Positions 16,764 to 24,793 are shown, counted from the first letter of the stretch. The stretch is DNA of 48,279 nucleotides from Bacillota bacterium (GCA_012728375.1 JAAYFF010000019.1:1-48279), one strand, 5' to 3'. Translations and numbers: made by a program. Notes: generated by a model from the sequence alone, not told the origin.

Positions 16764-17975
16764 ATGAAAAAGCGTCTTAAATGGATTCTTTGGGGAGTTG
16801 TGGTCGCGGCACTGGTGGGCGTCTCCGTCTATTCCGCGACGCGTCCCCTTCAGGCAGAACTGCTGGAGATAAAGCCTCGGACGATTGAAAAGAAGTTTAC
16901 AGAATCAGGTACGGTCTCTGCCGTCTGGCAGAAAGACTTCTTTAGTGTATCAGGCGGGAAAGTTTTAACTGTAAATGTTAAGGAGGGTGACGAGGTTGCT
17001 GCCGGAGAACTTCTCCTGGCGCTGGATACCCGCGATATCGACTACCAGATTGTTCAGCTGGAGGGACAGCTGATAAGCCTCAGGGGGCAGGAAAGGCAGG
17101 CCCTCAGCGGACTCGGGAAAAGCCAAACATCCCCGCAGCCTGCCATTGAGCAATTGAAAATTCAGCTGCAATCCGCGCAAGAAGAGCATGAGCGGATGGC
17201 AGTTCTTTACCAGGCTGACGCAGTCAGCAAGTCTGACCTGGACGAAGCGGAGAGGGCCGTGAGACAGCTTGAGCTTCTCCTTGCCCAACAGGAACAACTT
17301 TTGCTGGGCGCTAAAGAACAGTTCGCGGGACTTGAGTCTTCCCTGCGCGCTCAGATCGCCTTGCTAGAATACCAGAGGGAAAACGCCGAGTTCATCGCGC
17401 CCGAGAAATCCACCGTTGTTGCTGTACATGTCAAAGAAGGGGAGGTTGTTGCACCGGGAGCACCGCTAATTTCTCTCTATCGTCCCGGAGAGTACGAGGT
17501 GGATGTCTATCTGCTGCCGGAGGACGTGGTTCACGTGCAGCCCGGTATGGATGTCCGTGTAGCCTATAAAGGCCTCAGCGGTGAGGATGAACTTGGCGGC
17601 AAAGTGACGAAAATTGCCCACGCTGCGGTGGAGCGCATCTCTTCACTGGGGTTGGCGGAACAAAGGGTGAAAGTGACCGTCGAACTGTCGGGCGACGTTA
17701 GCAGCCTGCGTTCAGGTTATGCCATGGATGTGACCTTTGTAACCCGGTGTGAAGAGAACAGCCTGGTCGTTCCTAAAACAGCACTTTTTACCTATGAAGG
17801 CGAAAGTGCTGTCTGGGTGGTGCGCCGGGGGAAAGCGGAGATTCAGCCAGTAGAAAAAGGATTGGAAGCGGACGATGAAGTGGCTGTTGTCTCCGGGCTT
17901 GCGGAGGGAGACCTGGTGATCCGCAATACGCGCCTGGAAGGACTAAAAGATGGAGCGAGGATAGTTCAGCAATAA
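16764..17975 (+). CDS. HlyD/MacA-type membrane fusion protein
   Basis: About 403 residues: one N-terminal transmembrane anchor (LKWILWGVVVAALVGVSVY), a lipoyl/biotinyl half (GGKVLTVNVKEGDEVAAGELL), a long alpha-helical hairpin rich in Gln and Glu (about 95-210, coiled coil), the second lipoyl half (STVVAVHVKEGEVVAPGAPL), a beta-barrel, and a membrane-proximal domain. It is the adaptor of a MacAB-like tripartite exporter; in a monoderm it would act with the permease on the outside of the membrane. ATG 16764 is chosen because AAGGGAG ends eight bases before it; GTG 16755 and ATG 16758 are too close to that site. It ends the exporter operon. Confidence 0.85.
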   Translation: MKKRLKWILWGVVVAALVGVSVYSATRPLQAELLEIKPRTIEKKFTESGTVSAVWQKDFFSVSGGKVLTVNVKEGDEVAAGELLLALDTRDIDYQIVQLEGQLISLRGQERQALSGLGKSQTSPQPAIEQLKIQLQSAQEEHERMAVLYQADAVSKSDLDEAERAVRQLELLLAQQEQLLLGAKEQFAGLESSLRAQIALLEYQRENAEFIAPEKSTVVAVHVKEGEVVAPGAPLISLYRPGEYEVDVYLLPEDVVHVQPGMDVRVAYKGLSGEDELGGKVTKIAHAAVERISSLGLAEQRVKVTVELSGDVSSLRSGYAMDVTFVTRCEENSLVVPKTALFTYEGESAVWVVRRGKAEIQPVEKGLEADDEVAVVSGLAEGDLVIRNTRLEGLKDGARIVQQ

Positions 17976-18052
17976 GGCTTTTAACTCTGTCCAGGATTAA
18001 TTGACAGTGATTTCTTCTAAAATATAACTGCTTAGTCTAAGGTATATACCGC

Positions 18053-18127
18053 AAAGCAGGGGATGGTTCCATCGTCTTTCTGCTTTACTTAGGTGCGGGG
18101 ACACACCTCTTGCGGAGGAATGTCCCC
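18053..18127. repeat. Pair of REP-like inverted repeats
   Basis: Two hairpins lie side by side between genes. In 18053-18086, AAAGCAG pairs with CTGCTTT around an inner GATGG/CCATC. In 18097-18127, GGGGACA pairs with TGTCCCC around an inner CCTC/GAGG. The second resembles palindromic REP-type repeats common in Clostridia genomes. There is no T run, so a terminator role is unlikely. Copy number elsewhere is unknown. Confidence 0.5.
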
Positions 18128-18224
18128 AAGTCTATTAAATTTCTGGGCAGTTACTAATATAATTAATTAATCTAGCTTGCAAAGAGTTATATTATTCGCA
18201 GCCCTTATAATTGCTGTACAGGAC

Positions 18225-18806
18225 CTAGTCTGCAATTGAATAAGAATCTAAGAATTGTTGAAACTTGTTTTTCGCCTCCATGTATGCGGCTTCCTTCTCT
18301 TCCAAATCCTTTTTATCTATTTTCCCGGCCTCCAGTTTTTCCCCGGCCAATTCAAGCTCCAGCTTTTTGATTTCATATTCCTGAAGTAATAAAGTTCCCA
18401 AAACGGTATTCGTCCAGTTATGAAAACCCAAATGTTGTATTTCCCAGCCGGTATTCCCCACATCATCCATTTCTTCCTTTGAAATTTTCCCTGCAGCTTT
18501 TTCCGTTAGCAGGCGAAAACTCTTCAACGCGTCAATTATCTGTTCGGTTCGGCAAGCTGCTTCTTCAGCTGAAAATCTTTCCTCAAGCACTTCCCCTTCA
18601 GGCAAGTTGCTTAAATCAAAATCAGCGGTTATTTCGAAACCATTATCCATCTCATTTTCTTGCGCCTGCTCATTTTGTCCGTCCGGGCTGCCTGATTCTG
18701 TTTTTCCGGACTGATCGGCAACGCTCCCCCCGATACATCCTGAAACAAATAAGGCTAGAATTATGAAGACAACGGCAATTCTACTTTTTTTTAAGCAGTT
18801 TATCAT
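18225..18806 (-). CDS. Hypothetical lipoprotein
   Basis: The protein is about 193 residues. A signal peptide (IAVVFIILALFVSGC, Cys24) carries a lipobox, followed by a low-complexity Ser/Gly/Gln/Glu linker and a helical domain rich in Glu and Lys (about 95-190), predicted coiled coil by eye. I do not recognise a family. ATG 18806 is chosen over 18821 because GGGGGG lies seven bases before it. It is alone on its strand, between the exporter operon and the ABC-F gene; no functional link is visible. Confidence 0.65.
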   Translation of the reverse strand: MINCLKKSRIAVVFIILALFVSGCIGGSVADQSGKTESGSPDGQNEQAQENEMDNGFEITADFDLSNLPEGEVLEERFSAEEAACRTEQIIDALKSFRLLTEKAAGKISKEEMDDVGNTGWEIQHLGFHNWTNTVLGTLLLQEYEIKKLELELAGEKLEAGKIDKKDLEEKEAAYMEAKNKFQQFLDSYSIAD

Positions 18807-18945
18807 TGAAGAGCCCCCCATGTTTAATGTGATGTTTTACGATGCTGTTATTAAGACGTGGAAGATGGCTGCAAGGTTCGGTAAAGTTTTATATGGTTCT
18901 ATTGAAGGCAAAGAGACATTCAACGATTGCCTTCTTCACTATGCC

Positions 18946-18974
18946 TTGACAGAACATCTTTCTATTGATACGAT
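18946..18974 (+). promoter_or_regulatory. Promoter for the ABC-F leader transcript
   Basis: TTGACA at 18946-18951 and TACGAT at 18969-18974 are separated by 17 bases. It would start a leader of roughly 335 bases before the ABC-F coding region. Confidence 0.55.
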
Positions 18975-19041
18975 GCTAATATAACGGGTGACTTGCTTCA
19001 CTCCACCAATATTATGTTATTTCAAAGAAGGAGTTGAGAAG

Positions 19042-19062
19042 ATGCGCAACCTTTCTTGCTAG
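19042..19062 (+). CDS. Six-residue leader peptide of the ABC-F attenuator
   Basis: A mini frame encodes MRNLSC with a good ribosome binding site, AAGGAG at 19028-19033, eight bases before ATG. Its codons form the 5' arm of a long leader hairpin. Short leader peptides in this position are established for inducible ABC-F and Erm resistance genes, where antibiotic-stalled ribosomes change leader folding. Translation is inferred, not shown. Confidence 0.6.
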   Translation: MRNLSC

Positions 19063-19140
19063 CTCTCAAAAAGAATAAAGCACTTTCAACATACGGCAAA
19101 GCCCGTCTGTTGCCTTGTGCTCTAGTAGCAAGAAGGTTGC
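19046..19140 (+). promoter_or_regulatory. Leader hairpin / antiterminator switch upstream of ABC-F
   Basis: GCAACCTTTCTTGCTAG (19046-19062, inside the leader peptide) pairs with CTAGTAGCAAGAAGGTTGC (19122-19140) apart from small bulges; AGCAC/GTGCT and GGCAA/TTGCC stems lie in the loop. The 3' arm GCAAGAA can instead pair with TTCTTGC in the 3' arm of the terminator at 19225. A ribosome stalled on the leader peptide would free that arm and favour antitermination. This mechanism is inferred from the complementarity. Confidence 0.6.
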
Positions 19141-19224
19141 CGGATCTTTATTTCCATCCACATTTAAAGAGGATATCCATGTACGGAATATGGAATAAGG
19201 GGTACGATTATCCTGCCTTTTTAG

Positions 19225-19261
19225 GGCTGTAAGAAGCACTTTCTTGCAGCCTTTTTATTTT
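19225..19261 (+). terminator. Attenuator terminator before ABC-F
   Basis: GGCTGTAAGAA (19225-19235) pairs with TTCTTGCAGCC (19241-19251), an 11-pair stem with one G-T, followed by TTTTTATTTT. It lies 55 bases before the ABC-F start and would stop transcription before the gene. Confidence 0.8.
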
Positions 19262-19315
19262 ATTGACTGTCATTGCCTTAACCAAGATCTTTTGCTTATT
19301 AGGAGGTCCTCCCAG

Positions 19316-20842
19316 ATGTCCCTTATAAATATTATTGATTTGACGTTCAGCTACGAGGGAAGCTATGAAAATATCTTTGAAAATGTTTCCTTCCAGATCG
19401 ACACGGACTGGAAACTGGGGTTTACGGGCAGAAACGGCCGTGGAAAGACGACCTTTTTAAAGTTGTTAATGGGGGAATATGAGTACAGCGGAACGATCTC
19501 GGCTTCCGTGACCTTTGACTACTTCCCTTTTCCCGTACAAGCCGGAAGGAAAAACACCCTTGATATTCTCCGCGGAATCAATGCGGATTTTGAAGATTGG
19601 GAGCTGCAGAGAGAGCTATCCCTTTTGGAAGTTGGGGAAGATGTCCTCCACCGTCCCTTTGAAACCCTCAGCAATGGGGAGCAAACAAAAGTTTTGCTGG
19701 CTGTTCTTTTTCTGCAGGATAATCATTTTCTGTTAATCGATGAGCCAACCAACCATCTGGACGTGAATGCCCGCAAAATTGTCAGCGATTATTTAAAGAG
19801 CAAAAAAGGTTTTATCCTGGTCTCCCATGACCGGGCCTTTTTGGACAACTGTATCGATCATATCCTATCCATCAACAAAACAAACATTGAAGTGCAAAAA
19901 GGCAATTTTTCTTCGTGGCTGTACAACAAAAAGTTACAGGACGAATATGAGCTGGCTGAAAACGAAAAGTTGAAAAGAGAAATTCAAAGGCTTTCCCAGG
20001 CAGCGAGGCGAACGGCCGGCTGGTCGCAAAAGGCGGAAAAAACAAAGTTTGGCAGGCACAATTCCGGCGTCAAGCCTGACAAAGGATACGTTGGACACAA
20101 AGCAGCCAAGATGATGAAACGCTCCAAAGTGGCAGAGGCGCGCCGGCAAAAAGCGGTGGAGAAAAAGGCAAAACTCTTAAAAAATATTGAAACAGCGGAT
20201 CCTCTTTCCATTAAGCCCCTTAAATATCATACCGGGAGGATGATTGAGGCTAAAGAGCTTTCCATCTACTACGGTGACAATGAGGTATGCGCTGATGTGA
20301 GCTTTACGGTGAACTGCGGCGATCGTATTGCTCTCACGGGAAAAAACGGCAGCGGAAAGTCCAGCATCTTAAAACTGCTGATTGGAGATAAGATTTCTTT
20401 TCGCGGTGAACTAAGGGTGGGCAGTAATTTGCAGCTTTCCTATGTCCCTCAGGATACTTCTTTCCTGCAGGGCAGTCTAACAGAATTTGCACGGAGCAGT
20501 GGTATCGACGAAAGCCTTTTTAAAACTATTTTGCGCAAGCTGGATTTCTCTAGAGAACAGTTTGAGAAGGATATGCGCTTTTTTAGCGACGGGCAAAAGA
20601 AAAAGGTACTGCTGGCCAGAAGCCTGTGCGAGAGGGCACATCTGTATATCTGGGATGAGCCTTTAAATTACATTGATGTGCTTTCCCGCATGCAAATTGA
20701 GGAGTTAATTTTACGGCACCGTCCGACCATGCTTTTTGTGGAGCACGACAGTTCTTTTCTTTCAGCCGTCGCGACAAAGAGAATTGATTTATCGTTATTG
20801 GCTGCCAAAAAAAAGCAAAATGTATTTGACATATGCCCATAA
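19316..20842 (+). CDS. Lsa-type ABC-F ribosomal protection protein
   Basis: A 508-residue protein with two ABC ATPase domains and no membrane segment. Domain 1 has GRNGRGKTTF, LSNGEQTKVLLAVLF and LLIDEPTNHLD; domain 2 has GKNGSGKSSILKL, FSDGQKKKVLLARSL and LYIWDEPLNYIDV. The linker (residues about 205-290) contains GWSQKAEKTKFG and KAAKMMKRSKVAEARR, closely following the Lsa/Vga-type antibiotic resistance ABC-F group. Such proteins enter the ribosomal E site and displace lincosamide, streptogramin A or pleuromutilin antibiotics; which ones here is unknown. ATG 19316 is set by AGGAGG at 19301-19306; an upstream extension to 19244 would run through the terminator tail. Regulation by the leader attenuator is likely. 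Confidence 0.85.
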   Translation: MSLINIIDLTFSYEGSYENIFENVSFQIDTDWKLGFTGRNGRGKTTFLKLLMGEYEYSGTISASVTFDYFPFPVQAGRKNTLDILRGINADFEDWELQRELSLLEVGEDVLHRPFETLSNGEQTKVLLAVLFLQDNHFLLIDEPTNHLDVNARKIVSDYLKSKKGFILVSHDRAFLDNCIDHILSINKTNIEVQKGNFSSWLYNKKLQDEYELAENEKLKREIQRLSQAARRTAGWSQKAEKTKFGRHNSGVKPDKGYVGHKAAKMMKRSKVAEARRQKAVEKKAKLLKNIETADPLSIKPLKYHTGRMIEAKELSIYYGDNEVCADVSFTVNCGDRIALTGKNGSGKSSILKLLIGDKISFRGELRVGSNLQLSYVPQDTSFLQGSLTEFARSSGIDESLFKTILRKLDFSREQFEKDMRFFSDGQKKKVLLARSLCERAHLYIWDEPLNYIDVLSRMQIEELILRHRPTMLFVEHDSSFLSAVATKRIDLSLLAAKKKQNVFDICP

Positions 20843-20853
20843 TTCTGTATAAT
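20826..20853 (+). promoter_or_regulatory. Promoter with TTGACATATG element for the NifX-MinD operon
   Basis: TTGACA at 20826-20831 and TATAAT at 20848-20853 are spaced by 16 bases. The -35 box continues as TTGACATATGCCCAT, one of six near-identical copies in the window and inferred to be the operator of a shared regulon. It overlaps the last codons of the ABC-F gene. Confidence 0.75.
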
Positions 20854-20994
20854 AAATGATAAGTGGAGGCACAGATTTGACAACTTTTTAAGGTAAAATA
20901 GGAAGGCTGAGGAAAAAATGTTTTTTTGTTTCATAATTCGTTCAGGCTTAAAAAACTTCAGAGAATTTAAAAAAAATAACGTGGAGGCGATTCG

Positions 20995-21360
20995 ATGAAA
21001 ATTGCAGTTCCAGTTGACGAAAAAAATATGGAGACAACTGTATGTCCATCCTTTGGACGTTCCCCGTTTTTCCTGATCTATGATACGGAATCAAAGAATG
21101 CCACTTTTATAGACAATAATGCTGCTGCCAGCCAGGGCGGTTCCGGAATTAAGGCTGCGCAGACGATTGTGGATAATCAGGTCAGTGCATTGCTGACTCC
21201 CCGCTGCGGTGAAAATGCGGCGCAGGTTATTCAGGCGGCTAATATTAAAATATATAAAACCGCGGGTAATTCCCTTCAGGAAAACATTGATGCTTTCATG
21301 GAAGGCAAGTTGCCCGTATTGAATGAAATTCATCCCGGCTTTCATGGAGGCCGCAAGTAA
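20995..21360 (+). CDS. NifX/NifB-type (dinitrogenase iron-molybdenum cofactor) domain protein
   Basis: The 121-residue protein is a single DINITROGENASE FeMo-cofactor-type domain: MKIAVPVDEKNMETTVCPSFGRSPFFLIYD, then ASQGGSGIKAAQTIVDNQV and ALLTPRCGENAAQVIQAANI. Proteins of this size include the orange protein ORP and MTH1175-like proteins, which bind metal-sulfur clusters; the ligand here is unknown. Cys17 and Cys64 region residues could be ligands, which is inference. ATG 20995 has GGAGG ten bases before it. Its stop overlaps the start of the first MinD-type ATPase (TAATG). Confidence 0.85.
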   Translation: MKIAVPVDEKNMETTVCPSFGRSPFFLIYDTESKNATFIDNNAAASQGGSGIKAAQTIVDNQVSALLTPRCGENAAQVIQAANIKIYKTAGNSLQENIDAFMEGKLPVLNEIHPGFHGGRK

Positions 21361-22238
21361 TGAAAATTGCCGTGCTGAGTGGCAAGGGCGGTACAGGAAA
21401 AACCCTTGTATCGGTAAATCTGGCTGCAGCAGCAAAAGCTTCCACATATATCGATTGTGATGTCGAGGAACCAAACGGTCACCTTTTTTTCAAACCGGAA
21501 AAATTAGTCAATGAAACAGTCGCGGTAAAAATACCTGAGGTGGATAACCTGCTTTGCAACGGCTGCCGTAAGTGCATTGAGTTCTGTAAATTCAATGCAC
21601 TCGCCTATATCGGTGATACCTTGCTGGTGTTCGAAGAAGTCTGTCATTCCTGTGGAGGTTGCGCTTTGATTTGCCCGGAAAAAGCCTTGCGGGAAAAGGA
21701 AAAAGCTATTGGGGAAATCCAGCGGGGGGTATCGGGTAATGTTAAGGTGATAACAGGTATTTTGAATACAGGGGAAGCTTCGGGTATTCCTATCATTAAA
21801 AAGCTTCTGGATGATATGCACGAAGGAAATAGTAAAGAGGATAAGAAAAAGAACAATGAAAGCGGGAAAGAATTCGTTTTTATCGATTGCCCGCCGGGTA
21901 GCGCCTGTATCGTGATGGAGAGCATCAAGGATGTGGACTATTGCATTCTGGTGGCAGAGCCCACCCTTTTTGGAGTGCACAATCTCAGTATGGTGCATGA
22001 ACTGGTTAAACTGTTCGGCAAACCCTGCGGAGCAGTGCTGAACAAATGTTTGGATGGGGAAAATCCGGCAGAAAAATATTGCCGGGAAAACGGCATTAAT
22101 ATTTTGTGTCAAATTCCTTATGAAAACGAGATTGGCACAATGAATTCCAACGCTCTGATCCTGGCCAGGGAAAATGACAGGTACCAAGCCTTGTTTAGAG
22201 GTCTGTTGGATGCGGTTGCAAAAGGAGGTGCGCCATGA
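21360..22238 (+). CDS. MinD-superfamily P-loop ATPase with inserted ferredoxin domain (first copy)
   Basis: The 292-residue protein has the deviant Walker A GKGGTGKT at 8-15, DCDVEEPNGHLF, then an inserted double [4Fe-4S] ferredoxin: CNGCRKCIEFC and CHSCGGCALICP. Walker B-like FIDCPPGSACIV and LNKCLDGEN follow in the ATPase. This architecture is typical of ATPases that accompany NifX/ORP-type proteins in anaerobes and are thought to load or transfer metal clusters. The reaction is not established. It overlaps the next gene by four bases (ATGA), so both ATPases are probably made in equal amounts and may form a heterodimer. Confidence 0.85.
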   Translation: MKIAVLSGKGGTGKTLVSVNLAAAAKASTYIDCDVEEPNGHLFFKPEKLVNETVAVKIPEVDNLLCNGCRKCIEFCKFNALAYIGDTLLVFEEVCHSCGGCALICPEKALREKEKAIGEIQRGVSGNVKVITGILNTGEASGIPIIKKLLDDMHEGNSKEDKKKNNESGKEFVFIDCPPGSACIVMESIKDVDYCILVAEPTLFGVHNLSMVHELVKLFGKPCGAVLNKCLDGENPAEKYCRENGINILCQIPYENEIGTMNSNALILARENDRYQALFRGLLDAVAKGGAP

Positions 22239-23095
22239 AGCAGCTATTAATCCTTAGCGGAAAGGGCGGCACAGGTAAAACAACCATCGCCGCTGCCTTT
22301 ATTAAACTTGCCGAGGCAAAAGCTTATGCAGACTGTGACGTGGATGCCCCTAATCTGCATCTTGTTGCCCATCAAGCATCAGAGCCCGCACGTTCAAACT
22401 TTTACGGCATGCCCAAGGCGGAGATAAACGCGGACCTCTGTGTGAAGTGCGATCAGTGTAGAAAGAACTGCCGTTTCGATGCCATTGAGCCCGGCGAAAA
22501 ATACAAGGTTGATCCTTTTGCCTGTGAAGGCTGTGGTGTATGCGAGGCCGTGTGTCCGGAGGGAGCCGTCAGCCTCAAACCGGCAGTGGCGGGAGAGCTA
22601 ATGCTCCATGTAAATGATTCCGTCTTTTCCACGGCTCAGCTCCGGATGGGCAGCGGCACATCCGGAAAACTGGTAACGGAAGTTAAACAACAGATGAACT
22701 CGGTCCCCATTGAGACAGAGATAGCCATTATTGACGGCTCGCCGGGAATCGGCTGCCCTGTTATCGCCTCCCTTAGTGGAGCAGATATGGTACTAGTGGT
22801 GGCTGAACCATCCCTCTCCTGTATTAGCGATATGGAGAGAATTATTCGCACTGCCAAAATATTTGACATGAAGATTGGTGTTTGTGTCAACAAGTTCGAT
22901 ACAAACATTGAAAACACAAAAAAGATTGAAGCCTTTTGTTTGGAACAAAGTATTCCTTTTACCGGCAAAGTGCCCTTCGATGCGGAAGCTGTTAGGGCAG
23001 TGAACAATGGACTGAGCATTGTTGATCTTCAATGTGCGGCCGGGGAGGCGGTAAAAGAAGTATTTCGGGAAACTTTACGAGTGCTGAACGGTTGA
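22235..23095 (+). CDS. MinD-superfamily P-loop ATPase with inserted ferredoxin domain (second copy)
   Basis: The 286-residue paralogue of the upstream gene has GKGGTGKTTI, DCDVDAPNLHL, the ferredoxin insert CVKCDQCRKNC and CEGCGVCEAVCP, and IIDGSPGIGCPVIASLSG as Walker B region. It keeps the same order of domains, but the insert starts after a longer spacer. AAAGGAGG lies just before ATG 22235, inside the end of the upstream gene. Likely partner of the first copy in metallocluster transfer to the NifX-like proteins on either side; this is inferred from conserved clustering, not from direct evidence. Confidence 0.85.
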   Translation: MKQLLILSGKGGTGKTTIAAAFIKLAEAKAYADCDVDAPNLHLVAHQASEPARSNFYGMPKAEINADLCVKCDQCRKNCRFDAIEPGEKYKVDPFACEGCGVCEAVCPEGAVSLKPAVAGELMLHVNDSVFSTAQLRMGSGTSGKLVTEVKQQMNSVPIETEIAIIDGSPGIGCPVIASLSGADMVLVVAEPSLSCISDMERIIRTAKIFDMKIGVCVNKFDTNIENTKKIEAFCLEQSIPFTGKVPFDAEAVRAVNNGLSIVDLQCAAGEAVKEVFRETLRVLNG

Positions 23096-23212
23096 ACATT
23101 TTACAAAAACCGGGCTTACTGCCGCTTTACCCGGATGGGTGGTTTGCTGAAAAAGTAACTTTTCCGGGTCTATAGGCTTAATATTTAAAAAAGAAAAGAT
23201 GGAGGGACAAGG

Positions 23213-23569
23213 ATGAAGATTGCAGTAGCAAGCGAAGGTAAAATGGTTGCGGAGCACTTTGGTCATTGTGTAAACTTTAATATTTTTGATATTGAAGACA
23301 ATAAGGTTGTTAAAATCGAATCAATTCCCAATCCGGGGCACAGGCCCGGCTTTTTGCCGAATTTCCTGAATGATTTAGGCGTAAAGGTCGTCATCTCAGG
23401 CGGCATGGGGGGAGGCGCTGTTAATATCTTTAATGAAAAAAATATTGAGGTGATCATCGGCGTGAGGGGAAGTGCAGAAGACGCAGTGCATAGTTATCTG
23501 CAGGGAACGTTGGAATCCACGGGCTCTGTTTGCCATCAGCACCAGCATCACGATCAGTGCGGTAACTAA
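23213..23569 (+). CDS. NifX/NifB-type domain protein with His-rich tail
   Basis: This 118-residue protein shares the single NifX-like fold (MKIAVASEGKMVAEHFGHCVNFNIFDIE, RPGFLPNFLNDLGVKVVISGGMGGGA, EVIIGVRGSAEDAVHSYLQG). Its C-terminus is HQHQHHDQCGN, a likely metal-binding tail absent from the paralogue at 20995. GGAGGG before ATG 23213 sets the start. A 117-base gap separates it from the second MinD gene; a hairpin follows it at 23586. It is probably part of the same functional unit, but could have its own promoter. Confidence 0.85.
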   Translation: MKIAVASEGKMVAEHFGHCVNFNIFDIEDNKVVKIESIPNPGHRPGFLPNFLNDLGVKVVISGGMGGGAVNIFNEKNIEVIIGVRGSAEDAVHSYLQGTLESTGSVCHQHQHHDQCGN

Positions 23570-23585
23570 AAACAGGTTGATAAAA

Positions 23586-23620
23586 AGGGCTGTGCTTCAA
23601 AGTGCAGCTCTTTACCGGAG
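23586..23620 (+). terminator. Hairpin after the His-tailed NifX-like gene
   Basis: AAAGGGCTG pairs with CAGCTCTTT (one G-T pair) around TGCTTCAAAGTG. There is no T run, so it is a weak terminator or an mRNA-stabilising end. Confidence 0.4.
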
Positions 23621-23761
23621 CAAAAGAGGGCTTTCGTGGTCTCTGATTGAGACTATGGGAGTTCTTTTTTCTGAAAAAGTAATTCGCCGGGCAAAAAAAG
23701 ATGCTTGAAAAAAGACTTGAGATTATAAAGAGGCAGCTGGAGAGTTTTCTGGACACAGAAT

Positions 23762-23793
23762 AAAACGGGGAGATTTGTCTCCCCGTTTTTATT
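23762..23793 (+). terminator. Intrinsic terminator
   Basis: AAAACGGGGAGA pairs with TCTCCCCGTTTT with a short loop, then TTTATT. It separates the NifX-MinD region from sfsA. Confidence 0.85.
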
Positions 23794-23878
23794 CTGCAGG
23801 GAAATAGAGCGGGGTAAAAACGGGGTTGCTTGTTTTCTGCATAGCATGCTAAAATGCCGGGTGAAGGTGGTGGCCATT

Positions 23879-24682
23879 ATGGAGGGGATTTTCATTTCTA
23901 CTGGGCCGGCGCTGGAAGAGGGGATCTTTGTGGAACGGCCAAACCGCTTTCTGATCCGCTGTGCCTTAAAAAAAGCCGTTGACGGGGTTGATTGTGCGCG
24001 GCCGCGAAGCCTCGTGGAAGCACACCTGCCGGACCCTGGCCGCCTGAAGGAGCTTCTTGTTCCGGGGCGGCGAATATGGCTCCGTTCTGTCAACAACATA
24101 CCCCGCCGGAAAACAAAATGGACTGCCGTATTGACCGAGCGGCCGGACGGAAAAGGTTTCGTTTCTCTTGATTCCACGCTGCCGAACCGTCTCATCGCCA
24201 AAGCGCTGCAGAGGGGTGTCATGGAAGAATTTCAAGGGTGGTCGCTTCTTTCTGCCGAGTTCAAGATGGGACATTCCCGGTGGGATTTTTTGCTGGCAGG
24301 CCCCGGTGAGTCCCGTCTTGTTTTGGAAGTGAAAAGCGTTACCCTTGTTGAAAACGGTGTGGGGCTTTTCCCCGATGCCATTACGGCCCGGGGGACCAGG
24401 CACCTGCAGGAACTGGCTGAGATTGCGCAGCAACCGGATTGGAAGGCTGCCGCGCTTTTTGTCCTGCAAAGGGATGATGCCTGCCGGATTGAGGCGGCAA
24501 GGTCCATTGATCAAACTTTTGCCGCTGTGCTGGCGGAGGCCAGAGCCGCAGGTGTCGGCGTCTTTGGCCGGAGATGTATAGTTACGCTGGAAAAGGTAAT
24601 TCTGGGGGAGAGAGTACCTGTGGTGACCCCGGAGGAGAAAAACTCTCTACTCAAGAAATACTGGTCCATACCTGAACGGTAG
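23879..24682 (+). CDS. sfsA: SfsA family protein (sugar fermentation stimulation protein homologue)
   Basis: The 267-residue protein shows the SfsA layout: an OB-like N-terminal domain with EEGIFVERPNRFLIRC and AHLPDPGRLKELLVPGRRIWL, then a nuclease-fold C-terminal domain with SRLVLEVKSVTLVENGVGLFPDAITARGTRHLQEL. In SfsA the conserved Pro-Asp, Glu-x-Lys and Phe-Pro-Asp motifs form a PD-(D/E)XK-like site. Its true role is uncertain; E. coli SfsA was linked to maltose metabolism and nucleic acid binding. ATG 23879 follows GAAGGTGG; an upstream in-frame ATG at 23846 has no site. The gene stands alone. Confidence 0.85.
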   Translation: MEGIFISTGPALEEGIFVERPNRFLIRCALKKAVDGVDCARPRSLVEAHLPDPGRLKELLVPGRRIWLRSVNNIPRRKTKWTAVLTERPDGKGFVSLDSTLPNRLIAKALQRGVMEEFQGWSLLSAEFKMGHSRWDFLLAGPGESRLVLEVKSVTLVENGVGLFPDAITARGTRHLQELAEIAQQPDWKAAALFVLQRDDACRIEAARSIDQTFAAVLAEARAAGVGVFGRRCIVTLEKVILGERVPVVTPEEKNSLLKKYWSIPER

Positions 24683-24793
24683 GTAGAAACTTCGGTTGTG
24701 CTTGCTGAAGAAAAATGGTTCAAGATCAAGCGAAAGGATAATAATTAAAAGGTATAAACATTTTTTCGAGTAAAAGTATAAAAAGGTGATGTT

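Noticed and set aside
18763-18984. Open frame of 73 codons on the plus strand
   Set aside because: It overlaps the lipoprotein start on the other strand, has no recognised family, and contains the consensus promoter of the ABC-F leader. Probably not a gene.
23701-23763. Twenty-codon frame MLEKRLEIIKRQLESFLDTE before a terminator
   Set aside because: It looks like a small coiled-coil peptide, perhaps Spo0E-like, but it has no ribosome binding site and is too short to support.
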